Source: Bacteroidaceae bacterium (GTDB lineage: Bacteria; Bacteroidota; Bacteroidia; Bacteroidales; Bacteroidaceae). Taken from it: a stretch of DNA of 64,000 nt. A program made the position numbers and the translations under genes. Under the pieces are notes generated by a model. The model searched no databases, was not told the DNA's origin, and saw nothing but the letters and a program-made list of their open reading frames with translations. Where the stretch lies: contig JAGCFO010000023.1 in NCBI GenBank assembly GCA_017650105.1, positions 62,001 through 126,000 on the forward strand. The letters run 5' to 3'. Below, one piece after another: positions 19,469 to 30,100 of this stretch (the stretch's first letter is position 1; each line of letters starts with the position of its first letter).

Positions 19469-20740
19469 TTACTTTCTGAAAAGTATATCGCAATAATCTA
19501 AATATTGCTTCCAATCATAGTCGGTAACATCGTGAATGCCAGTACGAATATGATAAGCAACTTGATTCATGATAGGCTGATGAACTTGAGGCATAGTATC
19601 TGAAGGAAGTCCCTCCAAGCCATATAGTTTATAAACGGGCGATGCGTAATATGCCGAGAGGTATTCTCCCCGAGGATCAGCCCATCTGTCTTCTTCAGCG
19701 CTTGCAACATAAAGGGCGCGAGGAGCTATCAAAGCTAATAATTCGTGCTGATCAAAAGGCAAGTCTTTTTCTAGCCCAGCATAGTTAGAAAAGTTTGCAC
19801 AAAACCAATAAGGGAAAGCCTGTGTGATGCGTGCCACACGTTCTCCGTATTCACGTTTTGAAAGCGCAGCTCCTCCGCAGCCCGACTCATTGGAAATAAC
19901 CACCTTAAACCGTTTATCCTGAGCTCCAGCCCACAGCGCTGCCTTTCCCTGACGAGAATGCCCTATGACAATGAGTTGACGGCTGTTTGCCCAGCGTTGT
20001 TTGCAAACCCAGTCAGCCATTCTGCTGTTTCCCCAAGCCCAAGCTCCAAGTGCCTACCAATCTGTATCCGGATGTGAAGATGGCTTGAAAAGCATCTTCA
20101 CACTTTCAGAAGCCCCTTGAGCATTGTCGGGGAAAATGTCATTATAACACATAGTCACAAGAGCATATCCTCTGCCGATAATCATCTGAAGAGGCCAACG
20201 TGAAGCCTGCCCACCTCGATTTAACGGGGATTCGCTATTGTTATCAAGTTTTTGGAAATATGGAGAAAGTAGCACTTCCTCGTCTTGATTAAGACTGTGG
20301 TTCCCTTGAAAATTGTAACCAATAAATACGGGCACGCGCCCTTTTCGCTGATTTGGAATATAGACAAGCATCAATGCTTTCACACTCCTCCCCTCGCCCT
20401 TGAAAGTCACCATGATCTGTTGCTGCGTTGCGAGTCCCTCAAGAGCCATCTTATTCTCGAGAAGCAACTTATATGACACTTTTACCTTTTCCTTTGGTGT
20501 GTATCCGTATTCCTGCTCAGAGAACAGTTTTAGCAACTCAGGGCGACGATGTTTCTCCCATTGACGTACGGATGTCACGTGGGTGCCATCATTACACATC
20601 AGCACATCGGGCAAAGTGAACTTTGGCACTTTCGATTCATCGTAATTTGCTTCGTTGCTACTCTGCGCAAAAGTGAAACTCGAGCACAGCAATAATGTTG
20701 CCCAACCTAGAAGTCTAAACGTGTTTTTCATGCTATTCAA
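19469..20740 (-). pseudogene. CE15 glucuronoyl esterase gene interrupted by a single in-frame TAG
   Basis: Two halves in exactly the same frame are separated only by one TAG codon at 20054-20056. The first half (20740 down to 20057, 228 residues, signal peptide FTFAQ) has LPDVLMCNDG, VFIGYNFQGNHS and SRWPLQMIIGRGYALVTMCY. The second half, from ALGAWAWGNSRMADW onward, has GHSRQGKAALW with the catalytic Ser, NESGCGGAALSKRE and the late His region MPQVHQP. Together they give a full-length CE15 enzyme of about 423 residues, which would cleave lignin- or glycan-linked glucuronate esters. The stop falls just before the catalytic Ser, so the first product would be inactive. TAG ends normal genes in this window (for example GH2), so general recoding is unlikely. 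Recent nonsense mutation or sequence error is the simplest reading. Confidence 0.85.
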
Positions 20741-20772
20741 AAAGAGCGTTTCAGTTAGATTATTATTCCTGA

Positions 20773-20873
20773 AATTATGAAGAAGGAAAAAAGAATTATT
20801 CTTTCTAAATAAAAATTTTTCCCTTCTTCATATCGCGAGATTCCTTCTTCATAATTTTTTTTCCTTTCTTCAT
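20773..20873 (+). repeat. intergenic repeat family, copy A
   Basis: This copy contains the CCCTTCTTCAT + ATCGCGAGAT + TCCTTCTTCATAATT core. It is flanked by an inverted arm, AATTATGAAGAAGGAA (20773-20788) against TTCCTTCTTCATAATT (20841-20856), a perfect 16-bp pair. It lies between the start of the CE15 gene and the end of the sorting-tail lipoprotein gene. A stretch of about 60 bases is identical to the reverse complement of copy D (39930-39990). Confidence 0.85.
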
Positions 20874-20983
20874 ACTTCGTCTTTCATGACGATAGGAAAT
20901 CAAAGAAGAAATCCGCAAATTGATTTTTCACATCAGGCGAAGCGAATGTTAACCCTAAAAAGACAGGACAAACGTTTTTTGCT

Positions 20984-21838
20984 TTATTTGACGGTTTTCT
21001 TCACTCCACCCACAATATACACACCCGAAGGAAGCCCTTCTGTGGATGTGCCAACACGCAAGAGGCGCCCGTCCAAGTCATACACAGCTTCAGGATTTCT
21101 TTTCGACATTTCTTCCACACTTCTTTGTGGTTGAATGCCTGAAGACTCCTTCACGACAATTGTTCGCGAGAGCCCAGGGGCAGCATTGGAAGGCTTCTTT
21201 CCTTCGGAGAAGGAAGCGACAGTTGATGCTTCAAACAAGCGGGTTGACTTCGCCTCGCTATAGGTTTGATATTTCCCCACGCCCTTTTCATCCTCTTCAT
21301 CTCCAGCAATGAAGTCAATCTTATAGGTTCCCGGCACCCCATTCGGGGTTATCAAGAATGTGATGGAGATACTGTCGCATCCGTTACGCCAGCAAGATAC
21401 CAGATGTTTTGGAACCATCTTATCAGTAACAAAAGCCCACCATCTGTATCCCTGCAAGGGAGCACCCACGTTATAGATATCAGACATGTGGGAACTATAC
21501 GACATGTTTTGTTTGCTGTTGACTTGAGAGCCGTCACTATAATAAACCCAATCCTCAGCATACTGCTGATGACAGCCTTGAGGAACCGAAACCGTCCATC
21601 CTTCAGGAACACGAACGGCAGCTACGGACCAATCGTTAGTATAGTTCTGTGTAGAGGAGCCGTCGTTTGTTACCACCATACGAGCCTCAAAAGTCTCGTT
21701 TCCTTCCACTTCGGTAGGTACATAAGTGCGGAAAATCTTGTAGCACGATGTCACGACTGCACCGATAATCAAAAGGAGTGTAGCTACCTTGAAAAGATGC
21801 GGCGTTTTGGAAAAATATCTTTTATCTGAAGTATTCAT
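20984..21838 (-). CDS. putative lipoprotein with C-terminal sorting-type tail, function unknown
   Basis: 284 residues. After a charged N-terminus, a hydrophobic helix ends in AVVTSC, a lipobox-like site. The middle region (VEGNETFEARMVVTNDGS, VPEGWTVSVPQG, GVPGTYKIDF) looks like an Ig-like or fibronectin-like secreted domain. The end, AVYDLDGRLLRVG...GLPSGVYIVGG, resembles the T9SS/Prevotella C-terminal sorting motif also seen on the PL11 enzyme. Having both a lipobox and such a tail is unusual, so one of the two is probably not used. It follows the DUF5005-like gene by 27 bp in the same operon, which suggests a partner or binding protein for that enzyme. Confidence 0.65.
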   Translation of the reverse strand: MNTSDKRYFSKTPHLFKVATLLLIIGAVVTSCYKIFRTYVPTEVEGNETFEARMVVTNDGSSTQNYTNDWSVAAVRVPEGWTVSVPQGCHQQYAEDWVYYSDGSQVNSKQNMSYSSHMSDIYNVGAPLQGYRWWAFVTDKMVPKHLVSCWRNGCDSISITFLITPNGVPGTYKIDFIAGDEEDEKGVGKYQTYSEAKSTRLFEASTVASFSEGKKPSNAAPGLSRTIVVKESSGIQPQRSVEEMSKRNPEAVYDLDGRLLRVGTSTEGLPSGVYIVGGVKKTVK

Positions 21839-21865
21839 TTTGTGCGTAAGATAATGATTGATAAA

Positions 21866-23245
21866 TTACTTGTCATCCTCAGGATCATCGGCAAACAAAG
21901 CCTGCCAATTGAACACACGGAAGAAGAAGGGACGATAAAAGTCGGCGCTACCCGTTGTATTAAAGTTATCATTCCAATCAGTTGCATCCGTGTTTGTTGA
22001 AAATACTAACTCACCCGTACGGGAAAGGCCTTGATGCAAGTGAGGCATATAGAAATTCTGATATGTTCTTTTCCCTTTCTTGTCGAGAACATAGGGCAAT
22101 GTCCATAGTTGATGACAATGCTCGAAAGGCCCCCACGGATACTTGCTACGCATGATATAAACCTGTTTGCTGAATACATATCCCTGAGCAGTCATATAAT
22201 ACCAATCACCTTCTTTGAAAACCCAGGCTGTCGATACCGAACGTGAGCTTATAGCAGAACGATTGACTTCTTCAGTTGTAGGATATGTGTTCTGCCAATG
22301 GAAAACACCTTTTTCATCAGCTACATAATACTCCCACTCACTCCTCAAGTCGTGAGTTTTAGAGCGTGCGACAACGGGACTTGATGTATTTAAGACATCA
22401 TCAGGATTTTTCTTAAACTGATTACAAGCATAAAGATAGGTGTGTCCGTCCTCATCCTCCCACAACGTTTGCCCATAACCGATTGGATCTTTCTCGAAGA
22501 AATGATGATCAACCGAAATGAGACTGAGATAAGTATCATCACCAGGTGTTCCTTCTAGACTATAAATGGCAAGGGCTCGATTGTCGCTTCGCATAAGATT
22601 CTGCGTTCCGTTATATACTCCAGCCCAAAGCACTTGTAGTTGACCATCAACCACAGTTCCGTCTCCAGCCCAATAAAGATACTGCTGATCGATGTCTCCA
22701 TTAGCTATCTGAGCATCAGTTTTCTCTCCTTTCGGATGACGAATGTGAGTGCGAGCATTATAATATCGAGAAGAAGAAGCGTTGGTAGTGTTTACATAGT
22801 CGGCAAGCCAAACTAAGTTAGCTTTGCTGTCTCCGGGAAATCCATTTTTGTCTGCAGTTTGCACCATTATGGTATTACGTGGAAAATTGCAGTTCAATCG
22901 TGCTCGGTTGCTTGACGAAACCCTTCCGTAAAAGCTATCGTTGAATGACCAGAAAAGGTTCCCTCCTGGCAGCTGAACTGTTTGCACACCATCTCCGCCA
23001 TTCCAACCCAATGTTCGAGTGAAAAGTCCATCGTACAGTTTGTCCTTATAGACATATACGTTATGATCTGAGCAGTTATGAGGCATCCACACCAGATTCC
23101 ATTCCTCCTGAATGACAGGAACTGGGAATCGTACCGTGTCTGCTTCAACCTCACGTGTCAGATCGTCTCCTGCGCTGATATGTACACATATCAACATTAG
23201 GAAGAAATATAGCAGTAAATGACGTTTTTTCATATCTGGATTCAT
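21866..23245 (-). CDS. DUF5005/DUF4185-like five-bladed propeller protein
   Basis: 459 residues with a signal peptide (start at 23245, or ATG at 23233 four codons later). Segments LGWNGGDGVQTVQLPGGNLFWSFNDSFYG, RNTIMVQT, QYLYWAGDGTVVDGQLQVLWAG and YGQTLWEDEDGHTYLYACN are typical of DUF5005/DUF4185 proteins, which share a propeller fold with GH32/GH43-type enzymes. WYYMTAQGY and YPWGPFEHCHQLW near the end are also GH43-like. The activity is uncharacterised to my knowledge, and a glycoside hydrolase or lectin role is inferred. It is followed by the sorting-tail lipoprotein and preceded, after 195 bp, by the esterase and two GH92 genes on the same strand. Confidence 0.68.
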   Translation of the reverse strand: MNPDMKKRHLLLYFFLMLICVHISAGDDLTREVEADTVRFPVPVIQEEWNLVWMPHNCSDHNVYVYKDKLYDGLFTRTLGWNGGDGVQTVQLPGGNLFWSFNDSFYGRVSSSNRARLNCNFPRNTIMVQTADKNGFPGDSKANLVWLADYVNTTNASSSRYYNARTHIRHPKGEKTDAQIANGDIDQQYLYWAGDGTVVDGQLQVLWAGVYNGTQNLMRSDNRALAIYSLEGTPGDDTYLSLISVDHHFFEKDPIGYGQTLWEDEDGHTYLYACNQFKKNPDDVLNTSSPVVARSKTHDLRSEWEYYVADEKGVFHWQNTYPTTEEVNRSAISSRSVSTAWVFKEGDWYYMTAQGYVFSKQVYIMRSKYPWGPFEHCHQLWTLPYVLDKKGKRTYQNFYMPHLHQGLSRTGELVFSTNTDATDWNDNFNTTGSADFYRPFFFRVFNWQALFADDPEDDK

Positions 23246-23440
23246 TTTATTACCGAAAAAACAACTCGAAAAAGCAACTTTTATCTAGAAAAACTGGTTT
23301 TCCTGCTTACAAGCAGATGTGTTCTAAACTACATAATTAATAACGATTAACTCAAGCTCCTCCAGTAAAATAAGGGAAGAAAAAACAGCTATTATGTCAA
23401 AAAAACATCATTATATTACGGATATTCTTTTTGAAAGAAA

Positions 23441-24640
23441 TCATTTAAAGTTAACCTGAATTTGCGCTGGAAACATGTAGGAAGGATCTCCTCGCTCACT
23501 AAGTGTTTTTTTCAAAGTGCTTGATAAGCGCTGCACATTTCCTTCGAATAATATTATCTCTGGACTATTACCAGACAGAGAGCCATCGGCGTACACCACC
23601 TTCACCGGTAAATCAAGATTAAGCATCTTGTCATTAAGAGAAATTGTAAGACAAGAATAATCACATTTAGTGATTCGAATCGTATTTCCTTCTAACTCGG
23701 CACGTACCTCTTTTCCACGCGACAATTCATTTTTAGGAGCGCTAACCCAATAGAAATGAGGATAAACGACCTCTTCCTGTTTCCATACTATGAGTTTGGG
23801 ATAAGGATTACGTTTGTATTTAGCCATCCAACTCACGGCTGTTGTATCAACCCGATCCATCCAATGTTCTTTTCCTGAAACAATGTGCCCTTCAAAAATA
23901 TACCCTTCTGGATCTGCACGATGAAGGGAATCCATCTCGTTAATGCGTTCCTGACATCTAAGATTGCGCTCATAAGCCGAATCCTTTTCTCCACACCAAA
24001 TCATGAAAGGAGTATTGCGAAGATTGACAAGTGAAACATCACCAGGATGACCAGCCATCATAGAAGCAGCAGCCCAAGTGTCAGCCATACGAGGAGCCAA
24101 TCGCCATACTCCATCTCCGCCAGCAGAATAGCCCATTATGTAAACTTTGTCGGGATTGACATGAAGGTGAGTAACTGCCATATGGATTATTTGTCGATAG
24201 AAGGCATCAGATTCAGGACGGAAATGTAAATCCCAAGTATTGAAAGGTGCTCGTGGACAAAGATAAACAGCATGTCGTGGTGCATAAAGAACTTGCTGAT
24301 TGTGCCACTGCTGATCGTTTAGTTCTGCTGGAGCACCACCTCCTCCATGAAGAGAGATATAAAGAGATAAGTCTTCTTCTCCAGCTTTTGCAAAAATGGT
24401 CCATGCAAGTGGCATTGTAAGGCCATCTATCGTTATTTTCTTATTGTTATAATATCCTGCAGTTGCTGCACTCACAGAATCCATCCATTGTTTTAACACC
24501 TTGTCAGATTGGGAAGTAACTTGATCGGATGGAAGCGGTGTTTCAATCAGCAAAGATTTGTCTGTCGTGCAAGATTGAGACAACAGCAAAAATGAGACAA
24601 TCAATAAACTTCGTAGATAAACAAATACTCTTTTTTTCAT
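23441..24640 (-). CDS. alpha/beta-hydrolase esterase lipoprotein
   Basis: 399 residues from the ATG at 24640, which starts a lipoprotein signal (SFLLLSQSCTTDK). An upstream in-frame start would overlap the GH92 gene and is unlikely. The fold is an alpha/beta hydrolase of the PHB-depolymerase/feruloyl-esterase type: ISLHGGGGAP (oxyanion region), YIMGYSAGGDGVWRL (nucleophile Ser), MIWCGEKDSAYERN and VSGKEHWMD (probable catalytic His). The last 90 residues (RAELEGNTIRITKCDYSCLTISL) form a beta-rich extension. It begins 28 bp after the GH92 gene, so it is probably the third gene of the GH92 operon. A deacetylase or similar de-esterification role on the glycan attacked by the mannosidases is inferred. 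Confidence 0.72.
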   Translation of the reverse strand: MKKRVFVYLRSLLIVSFLLLSQSCTTDKSLLIETPLPSDQVTSQSDKVLKQWMDSVSAATAGYYNNKKITIDGLTMPLAWTIFAKAGEEDLSLYISLHGGGGAPAELNDQQWHNQQVLYAPRHAVYLCPRAPFNTWDLHFRPESDAFYRQIIHMAVTHLHVNPDKVYIMGYSAGGDGVWRLAPRMADTWAAASMMAGHPGDVSLVNLRNTPFMIWCGEKDSAYERNLRCQERINEMDSLHRADPEGYIFEGHIVSGKEHWMDRVDTTAVSWMAKYKRNPYPKLIVWKQEEVVYPHFYWVSAPKNELSRGKEVRAELEGNTIRITKCDYSCLTISLNDKMLNLDLPVKVVYADGSLSGNSPEIILFEGNVQRLSSTLKKTLSERGDPSYMFPAQIQVNFK

Positions 24641-24668
24641 AATTATCAACTTTCGGTATAACAACAAA

Positions 24669-27062
24669 TCAGTATAAATCCTTTGCCTTATTGCCCAATA
24701 CGACCTCAAGCGTCCCTCCCTTTGCAAAATCTGAGAAGGAGAGAATAGGCTGGTGCAACGTATTATTATCTAATTTGAAACTTTTCACATACATATTGGA
24801 ACTGTTTCTTCCTTTTGTTTCAATTACGAACTGTGAGCCAGGATAATACTTTTGGTTTAATCGGATGGTTACCTTATCAAAAAGAGGCAAGCCCAATCCA
24901 AATGATGGAGCAGATGCCGTTAATCCAGCCACATCAAAAAGTCCGATAGATGAGATTACGTACCAAGCACCCAATTGTCCTTGATCTTCATCTTGCCCAT
25001 AACCATAACCATGTATTCCGTCAGTACCATAGAATTCATTCAAAATAGCAGGCACCCATTTTTGAGTTAAAGAAGGACGTCCAGACTTATTAAATAGCCA
25101 AGAGATGTGCAAACATGGCTGATTCCCTTGATTATAAAGCGTGCGAAGTCCGGCAAAAGCCCCTATTTCTGTTCCTCCGCTAAAAATCTTCGGCTGTGAT
25201 AAAGTGAAGATGCTATCAAGTCGAGCGTTAAACTCATCTGCGCCCACTTTCTGAACCAACGATTCTACATCATGAGGAACATAGAACGTATACTGCCAGG
25301 CGTTTCCTTCTTGGAAACCTCGCCAAACCTGCATAGGGTCGAAATTATCAATAAACTCCCCGTTCTTGAGACGAGGACGAACAAAGCCCGTGGAACTGTC
25401 ATATATACGCTCCCATCCTTTCGAAAGATGCTCTAATAAAGGAACATCTTCAGAATGCCCAAGCTCTTTGGCTAATTGAGCTAACGCCCAGGCTGAAAAA
25501 GCATACTCCAATGTGTGGGAAGCTGAGAACATAAATGTTTCGTCTGGCCCAGAGCCAGCATCGGCATGAGGGACATACCCATACTCTACAAATTCTCCTG
25601 TATCGCTCTTGCCAGCGCCGAGAGGACGATTTGTCCCGTCCAATTCGTTCTTCCGGCAAGCTTCATAGGCAAGCTCTAAATCAAAATCGCGAATTCCGCA
25701 AGCAAAAGCAGAAGCAATCATTAATGTCAACTGATTTGTTCCTACTCCACTCACATAACGTAAGTTCGCCAATCCATCACCCATCCAGCCTGCATCTTTG
25801 TATACCTGAAGATGAGAGGAAATGAAATCGCTCATATGTTCAGGATAAGCCATATTCCACAATTGGTTCAGATTCCATTGAGCACCCCACATTGCATCGG
25901 TATTGTACAAATTGAAAGCAGGTTTTCCTTCCTTTATGGGCAAATGCCCTATTGTTCCATCATGCTTAGGATAATCACCACTTACATCACTACAAATGCC
26001 TCGTCCAAGAATAGCGTGATACAAGCCTGAATAGAACTTGACTTTATCTTCAACTTTATCCGTTTCTACGGAGATTCGTCCGAGGTGTTCTTTCCAAATT
26101 TCATGTGAACGACAGCATACTTCATCAAAATCCAAATCCTTTGCTTCTGATTCACGATTCAGACGGGCATTTGCAATGGAGGTAAAACTGACACCTATCT
26201 TCGCAGTAACAGATTCGTTTTCTTCAGTAGCAAATGTAAGGTAGAGTCCAGCCCCTACTCCACTCGATTCTTTCAGATTAGCCTCATGGGTATCTCCATT
26301 AAAGATTCCCCATTCCGTAGGCTTTTTATCTACCTCCGCTGAAAAATAGATAGGAACCTCGGCACCAGGCTGATATTTCTTTACATATTCAGGCAACGTG
26401 ATAACATAACCTTCAACAATTCCATCTTCACAAAGACGCACTTCAGCATCTTTTACCCTGCCGCTTTCTCCCATTCTACTACCAATATTGAAAAGGAGAT
26501 GACTTTGTTTAGAAGCAGGATAAGTGTAACGCTGGTAAGCAACGCGAGTTGTAGATGTCAGTTCAGTCTTAATTCCATAATCCCGCAGCAAAACGGAATA
26601 ATACCCCGCGGTTACTTTTTCATCATCATGACTAAAACGAGAGCGATAGCCATTATGTGAAACGGAATCAGAAGGAAGTCCCGGAATTGTGATAAGTTCG
26701 CCCGTCGTTGGCATCAAGGTGATTCCTCCTATCTGGAACTCATGAACACAGGGGAAACCTTCGATAGAAGTATCCCTATAGTCATATCCTGTTGCCTCCC
26801 AACCGTCCTTATTACCCAAGTGTCCATTTGTGGATGGGCCTGGCTTTGCCATTCCAAAAGGCAAAGCACCAGGAGCAAAATGAAAATATCTACAATGCGC
26901 CGTACCTATACGAGGCTCTACATATTGTACATAATCTTCGTCTGATTGTGTTTCCGATTGAGATTGACAACTTATAATGAATATACTTCCCAACATAATC
27001 ACTACCGCAAAGTGAATCCAAGTTTTATGCCTGAGATAAAAAACTGTCTTTTTGCTTTCCAT
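24669..27062 (-). CDS. GH92 alpha-mannosidase-like lipoprotein
   Basis: 797 residues with a signal ending IFIISCQSQ, a lipobox. GH92 exo-alpha-mannosidases are calcium-dependent inverting enzymes. Typical features seen are YVEPRIGTAH, FAPGALPFGM, an N-terminal beta-sandwich with VHEFQIGG, then an (alpha/alpha)6 domain with AWQYTFYVPHDVESL and, near the end, QDEDQGQLGAWYVISSIGLF. The N-terminal motif deviates from the usual NPxIGTxxxGHTFPG form, with GTAHCRYFHFAPG instead. That suggests a divergent GH92 subgroup that may not act on alpha-mannan. It sits between the GH92-peptidase gene (50 bp) and the esterase (28 bp). Confidence 0.85.
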   Translation of the reverse strand: MESKKTVFYLRHKTWIHFAVVIMLGSIFIISCQSQSETQSDEDYVQYVEPRIGTAHCRYFHFAPGALPFGMAKPGPSTNGHLGNKDGWEATGYDYRDTSIEGFPCVHEFQIGGITLMPTTGELITIPGLPSDSVSHNGYRSRFSHDDEKVTAGYYSVLLRDYGIKTELTSTTRVAYQRYTYPASKQSHLLFNIGSRMGESGRVKDAEVRLCEDGIVEGYVITLPEYVKKYQPGAEVPIYFSAEVDKKPTEWGIFNGDTHEANLKESSGVGAGLYLTFATEENESVTAKIGVSFTSIANARLNRESEAKDLDFDEVCCRSHEIWKEHLGRISVETDKVEDKVKFYSGLYHAILGRGICSDVSGDYPKHDGTIGHLPIKEGKPAFNLYNTDAMWGAQWNLNQLWNMAYPEHMSDFISSHLQVYKDAGWMGDGLANLRYVSGVGTNQLTLMIASAFACGIRDFDLELAYEACRKNELDGTNRPLGAGKSDTGEFVEYGYVPHADAGSGPDETFMFSASHTLEYAFSAWALAQLAKELGHSEDVPLLEHLSKGWERIYDSSTGFVRPRLKNGEFIDNFDPMQVWRGFQEGNAWQYTFYVPHDVESLVQKVGADEFNARLDSIFTLSQPKIFSGGTEIGAFAGLRTLYNQGNQPCLHISWLFNKSGRPSLTQKWVPAILNEFYGTDGIHGYGYGQDEDQGQLGAWYVISSIGLFDVAGLTASAPSFGLGLPLFDKVTIRLNQKYYPGSQFVIETKGRNSSNMYVKSFKLDNNTLHQPILSFSDFAKGGTLEVVLGNKAKDLY

Positions 27063-27112
27063 TGAAGAGGATTGTTTATGGTTAAAGATAAAATGACTTT
27101 ACTCACGCTTGC

Positions 27113-30100
27113 CTATTCCTTAATATCTCCGATAGCCACCTGATACTCATGCCAGAGGGAATCAATGGTATATCCTTCTCCAAGAACAGCCTGAACCGCT
27201 CCATCCCAACTCCAGGGAACAACAGTAAGACAGGTATGATTCATTTTCTTTATGAAATCTTTGTCCTTCGTTTCACGTACCCAGTTGAAGAAGTAACCAA
27301 TATATCTGTATCCGTTGTGGTAGCTTCCGCCTTTCGGGCGATCCTTCTCACCATGAAAACCTCCGCAAGCCACTCTCACAGCATCTGCCGTACCTTCAAC
27401 CATCTCCCAAACGGCTTTATTTGGTCCACCGTAAGGACCTATGCCTTGAGGCTCAAGTTGAAATGCATGAGTCAATTCATGCAGCAATACTCCTCTTGTT
27501 TCAAAATCAACACGGGCGGTATCTTGGTTTGCAAAGGAACGCTCCACATGATCGGTGCTATAGAATATGTTAACGTATCCGTTCCCTCCGCCCTTTGCGG
27601 AAATTCCATCGTCATGTCTGATGATATAGTCAAGCCTATAGAGCATGGGGATGCTATCGGTAGGTGCGAAGTAAAGGCATTGCATCACCTCGCGTGCCAC
27701 GCTACGGATATACTCATCGGGATCTGAAATGATGGCATGATAAATTTGAGAACCTTGACTTTCAGGATTGGCGTCAACAAAAAAGATATCTTTTAGGTGC
27801 TTGTCCCACGCTTCATCTTTCGGCGTTAATGTCCTTTTGGAATATCCACTATTCGAAGAAGGTCCAGAAAGTGAATACGGTTTGTCTGAGGCATTTAACC
27901 CACGCTTTTTATTAGGCTTAGAGCCCATATCAAACTCTATGACACATCCATCTGTCAACTGCTTATGAGTTACGAATAACTTTGAATATGGCTCCCCGTT
28001 GATGCGCACTTTTTGAACATAACGGTTTTTGTCGCTTACCTTCGGAGCTTTCACTTCTATCGTCTTCCCGTTCTCAAGAGTAACTTTTAAATAAGGTAGA
28101 TATGGAGCTCCTATCACGTATTGATCACTACTGGGGCATACCGGATAGAATCCCATTGCAGAGAATATATACCAAGCAGACATCTGTCCACAATCGTCAT
28201 TTCCTCCCAACCCGCGAATATCATTGCGATACATTTTGTTCATTATTGTGCGAAGCCACTCTTGCGTTTTCCAAGGAGTGGATGTCCAAGCATATAAATA
28301 AGGTACATGATGGCTGGGCTCGTTTCCATGAACATATCCGCCGATAAGGCATTCTGACGTGATGTCCTCGTTATCTGCATAGTATTTTTCTGGAAGGTCC
28401 ATCACGAAGAGATTATTTAGTTTCTCAAGGAAAGCATCCTCTCCTCCCATGCAGCGCATCAGGCCGAACACATCGTGGGGAACATGAAACGAGAAATTCC
28501 ACGAATTGCCTTCAATGAAACCTTCTCCATAGGTCTGATATGGATCAAGGTCCTTTTTGAACTCTCCATTCCTATATCTTGGGGATGCGAAACCGATTTT
28601 CGAGTCGAAGGTGTTTCGGTAGTTTTGTGCGCGAGACATGAAGCGAGATGCAACTCTGTCGTTTCCAGCAGCACGAGCTGCTGCGTAGATTGTCCAGTCG
28701 TCAAAGGAGTATTCTAGTGTGTTGGATGCAGCTGTTCCGTCATTATCATAAGGAGCATACCCAAGTCGCATGTAGTCGATAACGCTGGGGAAGAATCGAT
28801 TATTGGCTGTTGCCGTCATTGCCCTGAGAGCTTCCGAGGTGTCAATGTCAGCTCCTTTGACAATAGCATCGGCAAGCACCGTAACGGCATGATATCCTGT
28901 CATGCACCAGCCCTCGTTGCCCATCAGGCTCCATACGGGAAGCATTCCCACAGCATTCTGCTGCTGATGCTTAATCATTGATTTCACCATATCGGTATTA
29001 CGCGAAGGTTTCAGCAGACCCAGCAAGGGATGCTCGGCACGGTAAGTGTCCCAAATGGAGAAAACGGTATAGTTGTTGAAATCTTCTGCCACATGAATGT
29101 TTCCATCCAAACCGCGATATTGCCTGTCAACATCCATATAGATTGATGGGTTAATCATCGTATGGTAGAGCGACGTATAGAGCATCGCTTTCTGGTCGTC
29201 GGTACCTGTGCAGTCAATCACAGATAATTCCCGCTCCCAGTCGGCACGGGTTTGAGTGCGAATATCATCGAACGACTTGCCCGATGCTTCGGCTTGAAGA
29301 TTCTTCAATGCGCCTTCGGTAGAAACGCCTGAGAGAGCTACTTTCACCACAAGTTCTCCTGGAGTTCCCATTGGGACTTCTCTCCTGCGACGGGAGGGTT
29401 GGTCGTTGAAATTGAAGTATGCCACAACGCTACGCCCTGCGATATCGGGGAAATTGTGGTACTTGTCAAACTTCCCCCAGAATCCGTTGTATTTCTCGCG
29501 CTTCATATCCTGATAACCATACGTGCGGATAGGTTTTGAGAAGGAGATAGCAAAGTATGTGTAATTCGACCTCGCCCATCCGTCGGTTATGCGATAGCCT
29601 GTGAGAAGGGTGTCGTTCTCCACACGCAACGTGGACCACAAGACTTTCCCATCGTAATTGTATATGCCGTGTAGAAGGTCGAGGATGATGCGCTGCTCTG
29701 TGCTCCCTTCAGGGAAGGTGTACTTGTGTACCCCAACGCGCTGAGTCGCTGTCAGCTGTACTTTCACCCCGTTGTCGGCAAGAGTCACCTCGTAATAGCC
29801 TGGCTCGGCGTGCTCGGTATCATGAGAGAAGCGCTGTCGGTACCCTCCGTCGGGATTATCGGCTGTTCCTGGATTAAGTTTCAGATCCCCCGTCTGAGGC
29901 ATGATGAGGATGTCCCCCAGATCGGAATGTCCCGTGCCGCTCAGATGGGTGTGGCTGAAGCCGACGATGGTGTTGTCGGTGTGCTGATATCCAGCGCAAT
30001 ACTCATAGACCTTTCCCTGATAGCGCCCGTTGACGTTATGTGGAATGGTATCCGTGTCGGGACTCAGCTGAACTATTCCGAAAGGAGCGCAGGCGCCGGG

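Noticed and set aside
20054..20056. Genome-wide reassignment of TAG to an amino acid
   Set aside because: TAG terminates normal genes in this window, for example GH2 at 12207-12209, so the CE15 stop is a local event.
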